Shown one piece after another: positions 56,704 through 64,000 of a stretch of DNA of 64,000 bases. The translations under genes and the position numbers were made by a program. Within the stretch, counting starts at the first letter, position 1; each line of letters opens with the position of its first letter. Origin of the DNA: Modestobacter altitudinis (GTDB taxonomy: Bacteria; Actinomycetota; Actinomycetes; Mycobacteriales; Geodermatophilaceae); assembly GCF_005930475.1 (NCBI RefSeq), contig NZ_SJEW01000002.1, positions 108,678-172,677 of the forward strand, given 5' to 3'. The notes beneath the pieces were generated by a model. The model was not told where the DNA came from. It saw only the letters and a list, made by a program, of their open reading frames with translations, and did not search any database.

Positions 56704-56709
56704 ACGGGC

Positions 56710-57204
56710 ATGCAGCAGTCAATCCGCGTGCGCCGAGCCGGCGTTGATGACGCCCTGGTTCTCCGCGACCTGAGCTTGAGAGCGATCCGCGGCTCAGCCT
56801 CGACGCACTACGGCGCTGCCCAACTCGATGCCTGGGCTGGCCGACGCACCGTCGAGGGTCACGCCTGGATGACGCGCTACACGGTCGTCCTGGTCGCCGA
56901 GCTGGATGGCGTGGCGGTCGGCTTCTGCAGCGTGGCACTGGAGCCGGTCGCCGGTCTGCAGGCCGGCGAGGTCGACCAGCTCTTCGTCGATCCGGATCAC
57001 GGCGGCCGCGGCGTGGCCCGACTTCTGCTCACATCCGTGGCAGACCAGGCCCGAGCCGCGGGACTGCTCCGCCTGACCACGCATGCCTCATGGCGCGCTG
57101 TACCCGCGTTCGAACGACTGGGCTACCAGCGCGTCGAGGTTGAGACCGTCGACCTGGATGGAGTTCCGCTCACCCGGGTCCAGATGACCACCCAGCTCGA
57201 CTGA
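56710..57204 (+). CDS. GNAT-family N-acetyltransferase
   Basis: A 164-aa single-domain GNAT: IRVRRAGVDDALVLRDLSLR, VAELDGVAVGFCSV, and the acetyl-CoA motif VDPDHGGRGVARLLL followed by AGLLRLTTHASWRAVPAFER. Close in style to acetyltransferases that modify small amines or drugs. It is divergent from marR and is the last gene of the second element. Confidence 0.88.
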   Translation: MQQSIRVRRAGVDDALVLRDLSLRAIRGSASTHYGAAQLDAWAGRRTVEGHAWMTRYTVVLVAELDGVAVGFCSVALEPVAGLQAGEVDQLFVDPDHGGRGVARLLLTSVADQARAAGLLRLTTHASWRAVPAFERLGYQRVEVETVDLDGVPLTRVQMTTQLD

Positions 57205-57320
57205 GCGACGTCAGGCAGGTTCCTGCGACGTGCGCCCGCCTACCCCAGCGCCATACTCGGGCGAACACCGGGCGGATGCACCAGGCGTGGCGCGCCCTTC
57301 CCGGACGTCGACGGCGATCT

Positions 57321-57475
57321 CGGTCCGCAGTCAGTCCGCAAACAGTCCGCAAGACGTCCCATTCGGGCCGTTGTCGACCAACGAGGGCCAATCAGGAAAG
57401 CGCAGGTCAGCAGCCATTTTCATGATCTTCCGCAGACGGCAACACGCCGAGATTCGGTACGACAACTACCGCTGA
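57321..57475. other. Right arm and attachment site copy 3 (attR of element 2)
   Basis: The core CGACAACTACCGCTGA (57460-57475) differs at one base from the yajQ end. The arm before it has CAGTCCGCAAACAGTCCGCA, AACACGCCGAGATTC and CCAACGAGGGCCAATC, clearly related to the arm at 44835. Together with the int remnant behind it, the 604 bases from 57205 to 57808 hold no gene. Confidence 0.7.
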
Positions 57476-57499
57476 CGAGTCGCGAGTCGCGGTCGACGG

Positions 57500-57610
57500 C
57501 TCGCCAGGACCCGCCGGTCCGCACGGGATGCGCAGCGGTCCGCACCGGCGCCCAGCGTGGCGGCCACCGGGCCGCCCGCTGCGGCCCGCGGGCGCTCCCC
57601 GGGTGCGCCA
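57500..57610 (-). pseudogene. Faint remnant of an integrase 3' end (copy 3)
   Basis: The minus strand reads GERPRAAAGGPVAATLGAGA then DRCASRADRR, aligning with EDRTRAAAGGLMAAALDARA of the integrase at 36108. DNA identity is highest at GGGCCGCCCGCTGCGGC. More diverged than copy 2 and without the catalytic Tyr, so older. Confidence 0.6.
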
Positions 57611-57808
57611 CGGCGGTGGCGGACGCCGGGAGGACCACGGAGGAGGTCGAGCTGGGCGGCGGCGGGGACCAGTCGGCACCGCACCGTCGTCCCCGGGTCC
57701 GGGTGTGCGCCGGGGACCGCCGACTTCTCCGGGCAGCTCTGGACGTATAACGTGCTGGTCAGCGCCCACTCGGTGCAGGGGCCGGCTCGATCGAGGAGGC
57801 AGCACCGG

Positions 57809-58684
57809 ATGGACCATGAGGTGGCCTTCGACCATGCGCCTCTCGGCGTGGCCCTCACGTCCACCAGCGGGGTCCTCCGGACGGTCAACGCGGCCTTCGC
57901 CGAGCTGCTGGGCATGCCTCCTGCCGACCTCGCCGGCCGATCACTGCTGTCCCTCACGCACCCCGAGGACGTCCCCGCGGCCGAGGACGCGTGCCGCTCG
58001 GTCTCCCGGACCCACAGCCGGCGACTGCTGCACGAGTGCCGGCTCGTGCACCAGGACGGGTCGACCGTCCCGGTCCAGGTCACCACGTCCTGGGTGGACG
58101 GTGCTGCCGGGGCACATCTGGTGATGATGGTCGAGGACATCTCCGCCCGGCTGGCCCGGGAGGACGGGCTGCGTCGGCTCGGTCTGCAGGACCCGCTCAC
58201 CGGCCTGGGCAACCGGACCCAGTTCCGCGACCGGCTGGAGCACGCCCTGCAGCGCGGACGACGTGACGGCCGGGCCACCTGCCTCGTGCTGCTGGACGTC
58301 GACGACTTCAAAGCGGTGAACGACCGCCACGGCCACCCCGTGGGCGACCTGGTCCTGGTCAACGTCGGGCGTCTGCTGCAGCAGTCGTCACGGCACAGCG
58401 ACAGCGCCGCCCGCATCGGCGGGGACGAGTTCGCCATCGTCTGCGAGGACACCAGCCCGGGCGACGCTGCACAACTCGTGGACCGCCTCCGGCATGGTCT
58501 GCGGACCGCGATGCTCATCGGCCGGGCAGAGGTCCTGGTCTCCCTCTCGGCCGGGGTGGCCGTCAGCTCTCCCGATGCCGACCCGCTGGTGGAGGTGGAC
58601 GAGCTGATCAGCCGGGCCGACGTCGCTCTGTACGCGGACAAGAGCCGCGGCGGCCGAACAGCCACCGCACACCCGCCACGCTGA
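57809..58684 (+). CDS. PAS-GGDEF diguanylate cyclase
   Basis: A 291-aa protein: PAS domain (residues ~5-120; FDHAPLGVALTSTSGVLRTV), then a GGDEF domain with the intact active site RIGGDEFAIV at about residues 202-211. The inhibitory I-site RHSD lies five residues before GGDEF, so product feedback is expected. Soluble; no membrane segments. Start ATG 57809 with GAGGAGG ten bases before. It makes c-di-GMP, the opposite of the EAL protein at 29468. Confidence 0.9.
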   Translation: MDHEVAFDHAPLGVALTSTSGVLRTVNAAFAELLGMPPADLAGRSLLSLTHPEDVPAAEDACRSVSRTHSRRLLHECRLVHQDGSTVPVQVTTSWVDGAAGAHLVMMVEDISARLAREDGLRRLGLQDPLTGLGNRTQFRDRLEHALQRGRRDGRATCLVLLDVDDFKAVNDRHGHPVGDLVLVNVGRLLQQSSRHSDSAARIGGDEFAIVCEDTSPGDAAQLVDRLRHGLRTAMLIGRAEVLVSLSAGVAVSSPDADPLVEVDELISRADVALYADKSRGGRTATAHPPR

Positions 58685-58749
58685 GGGGACGCACCGAGGA
58701 CCGGTACGACGACCACCGCCGAGCACCCCGCCCCTTCCCCGGTCGGGGC

Positions 58750-59532
58750 TCAGCGGCTCGGCTCGCCCTCCCGGACGGCCGGGCCCGGCGTGACCTCCAC
58801 CCAGTCCAGGTGCTTGCCGGTGCGTCCGGCACCGGACGAGCGGCGGAGCACCCGGCGCAGCGCCCAGGGCAGCACGTGCTCGCGGTAGTAGCGGGCCTCG
58901 GTGCGCAGCCCCCAGACCTCGTCCGGGCCGGGGTCGACGACGTGCGCCGCACCCGGGTGGCCCAGCGCGGCGAGGACCAGCCCGGCGACCCGGCGGTGGC
59001 CGGACGGCCCCAGGTGCAGCCGGTCCGGCGACCAGTACTCGGGACGGCGCAGCTCCTCGTCGCCGAACGCGTCGACGAAGAGCACGTCGTGCCGGGCCGC
59101 CAGCTCGGCGACCGCGGCGGTCAACGCGACCCCGCTGCGGTGCATCATGGTGCCGAAGGGCAGCCGCGCGGTGGGGTCGGCCCCGCTCAGCAGCACCATC
59201 CGCACGCCGGCGTCGGCGCACCGCCGGACCGCCTGCTCGGTGAGCCGGACCAGCCGGTCCACGTCGCAGCCGGGCCGCATCATGTCGTTGCCCCCGCCGT
59301 TGAGGGTGAGCAGCGTCGGTGCCGGGCTCAGCGCGAGCGCTGCCTCCAGCTGGTCGGCGACCACCGGGGCGAGCAGCCGGCCACGCACCGCGAGGTTGGC
59401 GTAGTGGACCGGCCGGCCCGAGGTGGCAGCCAGCCCGGCCGCCACCAGGTCGGCCCAGCCGCGCACCGAGCCGTCCGGGAGCTCGTCCCCCAGGCCCTCG
59501 GTGAAGCTGTCCCCGATCGCCACGTAGCGCAT
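58750..59532 (-). CDS. SGNH/GDSL-family hydrolase
   Basis: A 260-aa esterase with the four blocks in order: GDSFTEG (nucleophile Ser9), the Gly block in LAVRGRLL, GGGNDM (Asn) and SPDRLHLGPSGH (Asp and His). No signal peptide, so it acts in the cytoplasm on an unknown ester. It is 21 bases from the end of htpX, same strand; its 3' end faces the GGDEF gene. Confidence 0.9.
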   Translation of the reverse strand: MRYVAIGDSFTEGLGDELPDGSVRGWADLVAAGLAATSGRPVHYANLAVRGRLLAPVVADQLEAALALSPAPTLLTLNGGGNDMMRPGCDVDRLVRLTEQAVRRCADAGVRMVLLSGADPTARLPFGTMMHRSGVALTAAVAELAARHDVLFVDAFGDEELRRPEYWSPDRLHLGPSGHRRVAGLVLAALGHPGAAHVVDPGPDEVWGLRTEARYYREHVLPWALRRVLRRSSGAGRTGKHLDWVEVTPGPAVREGEPSR

Positions 59533-59553
59533 GCGCCGCAGCCTAGGGAGCGC

Positions 59554-60426
59554 TCAGCGCTGGCCCGGCTCCCGGGCCATCTGCTGCAGCCGGGCGATGC
59601 GCTCCGCCATCGGCGGGTGGGTGGCGAACATCGAGGCCATCCCCTGGCCGCGGAACGGGTTGGCGATCATCAGGTGGCTCTGGGTCACCAGCCGGTCGTC
59701 CTGGGGCAGCGGCCGCGCGGCGACCCCCCGCTCCAGCTTCGCCAGGGCACTGGCCAGCGCCAGCGGGTCGTGCGACAGCTGCGCACCCGAGGCGTCGGCC
59801 TGGTACTCCCGGCTCCGGCTCACCGCCATCTGGACGAGGCCGGCGGCGACCGGACCGAGGAACACCAGCAGCAGCCCGCCGAGCGCGCCGCCGCCCTCCC
59901 GGTCCTCGGAGCGCCCGCCGAACAGCGACGCGAACATCGCCATGTGCGCCAGGTAGGTGATCACCGTGGCCATCGCCCCGGCGACCGAGCTGATCAGGAT
60001 GTCGCGGTTGTAGACGTGCGAGAGCTCGTGGGCCAGCACGCCGCGCAGCTCGCGCCGGTCCAGCAGCTCGAGGATCCCCTGGGTGCAGCACACCGCGGCG
60101 TTGCGCGGGTTGCGGCCGGTCGCGAAGGCGTTCGGCTGGTTGGTCGGGCTGACGTAGAGCCGGGGCATCGGCTGGCGGGCCTCGGTGGCCAGCTCCCGCA
60201 CGATCGCGTACAGCTGCGGCGCCTGCGTCTCGGTGACCGGGAAGGCGCGCATGGCGCGCAGCGCCAGCTTGTCGGAGTTGAAGTACGCCCACCCGTTGAC
60301 GCCGAGCGCGACCACCAGGGCGATGACGAGCCCGCCCCGGCCGAAGAAGCTGCCGACTCCCAGGATGACGCCGGCCATGAGGCCGAGCAGCAGCGCGGTC
60401 TTGCACCCGTTGTTCCACCGTTGCAC
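59554..60426 (-). CDS. htpX: Zinc metalloprotease HtpX
   Basis: A 290-aa membrane protease (M48). Zinc site [12 protein letters not shown] and the third ligand Glu in [11 protein letters not shown] are present, with membrane segments at [17 protein letters not shown] and in the middle ([20 protein letters not shown]). I choose the GTG at 60426 ([15 protein letters not shown]), which gives the family's usual length; no ribosome site is clear. It degrades misfolded membrane proteins and is divergent from korA. Confidence 0.9.
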   Translation of the reverse strand: MQRWNNGCKTALLLGLMAGVILGVGSFFGRGGLVIALVVALGVNGWAYFNSDKLALRAMRAFPVTETQAPQLYAIVRELATEARQPMPRLYVSPTNQPNAFATGRNPRNAAVCCTQGILELLDRRELRGVLAHELSHVYNRDILISSVAGAMATVITYLAHMAMFASLFGGRSEDREGGGALGGLLLVFLGPVAAGLVQMAVSRSREYQADASGAQLSHDPLALASALAKLERGVAARPLPQDDRLVTQSHLMIANPFRGQGMASMFATHPPMAERIARLQQMAREPGQR

Positions 60427-60583
60427 GCCGGGTAGAACGCGGTCGGACCAGCCGCCGTTCCCCTGACCAGCGCCCCTCCCCGGGAAGGCAAGGCGACCCT
60501 GTGTGGGTTGCCTCACGTTCCCCCGCTCACCGGTCGGACCCGGCGACCCGCACGTAACCTGACCGGTCGGAGGTACCTCACAG

Positions 60584-63693
<3,110 letters not shown>

Positions 63694-63866
63694 TCCTCCG
63701 GATCACAACGCGGCCAGGAGCCGTGCCCCCGCTGCGCTGAGCCGTTGCCCGTCCCGCGTCGGGAGGGCCTCCGGCCCCCCGCGCCGCGGGACCCGCTTCG
63801 CGGTCCGTACCCGTCCCCGACGGTGCTGCTCCGGGTCCCCCGGTTCTCGTTCGGCAGACTGCCGTT

Positions 63867-64000
63867 GTGGCCTCCTCCCGCTCTGTCATCCGCCGGTTGC
63901 GCTCGGACGTCGTGCTGGGAGCCCGGCTGGGGGCGATGCGGGCCGGGGGACTGGCGCTGGCCGTGCGGGGGGACGGGGTCGCCCGGCTGCTGCACCGGCC
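63867..64000 (+). CDS. Start of an unidentified gene (cut by window end)
   Basis: A GTG at 63867 opens a frame of 44 codons without stop to the window end: VASSRSVIRRLRSDVVLGAR, then LGAMRAGGLALAVRGDGVA and RLLHR. Third-position GC is high, as in real genes here. The style resembles the N-terminus of some actinobacterial cytochrome P450s, but that is a guess. No ribosome site is clear, so it may be leaderless. Confidence 0.45.
   Translation, partial: MASSRSVIRRLRSDVVLGARLGAMRAGGLALAVRGDGVARLLHR

Overview
This 64 kb window is chromosomal DNA from a very GC-rich actinobacterium. Gene order, a TTG-started rpoB, long acidic or alanine-rich tails on ribosomal proteins, and the large share of regulatory genes point to the Geodermatophilaceae (Geodermatophilus, Blastococcus, Modestobacter). 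That family placement is inference, not a database match.

1-35.5 kb is core chromosome, mostly on the minus strand. Read in the direction of transcription (right to left) it runs: tRNA-Tyr; genes for an EspC-like protein and a large alanine-rich partner; a GGDEF/EAL signalling protein; tRNA-Thr and tRNA-Met; rpmG; two MaoC-type hydratases; an M1 peptidase lipoprotein; tRNA-Trp; secE-nusG-rplK-rplA; rplJ-rplL behind an L10-type leader; rpoB-rpoC; rpsL-rpsG-fusA-tuf; and the start of the S10 operon (rpsJ-rplC-rplD-rplW-rplB-rpsS-rplV-rpsC, the last cut by the window edge). Together these make ribosomal proteins, RNA polymerase, elongation factors and part of the Sec translocon. Plus-strand genes interrupt the run: a trypsin-like protein with a small partner, an F420-type oxidoreductase, an aminotransferase and a TadG-like protein. 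Four copies of a 56-59 bp hairpin repeat with a fixed loop sit directly behind the stop codons of rplA, rplK, nusG and the GGDEF/EAL gene.

35.6-57.6 kb is accessory DNA inserted at the 3' end of yajQ. The last codons of yajQ recur as a 16-bp sequence at 44964 and 57460. Each copy is preceded by a related arm of about 150 bp and followed by a remnant of an integrase 3' end. I read this as tandem integrative elements at one attachment site. The first carries a frameshifted tyrosine integrase, an excisionase-like gene, a decayed MobF relaxase, an RsbU-type phosphatase, two GAF-ANTAR regulators and a Smr-domain protein. The second carries an ABC exporter/oxidoreductase/DUF4386 operon, an MFS gene with two frameshifts, a MalT-like LuxR regulator, a serine hydrolase with its MarR regulator, and a GNAT acetyltransferase. 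Both look degraded.

57.8-64 kb returns to ordinary chromosome: a PAS-GGDEF cyclase, an SGNH hydrolase, the HtpX protease, the two subunits of a 2-oxoacid:ferredoxin oxidoreductase (korA-korB), and the start of one more gene cut by the window end. No rRNA, CRISPR array or intact insertion sequence was seen.
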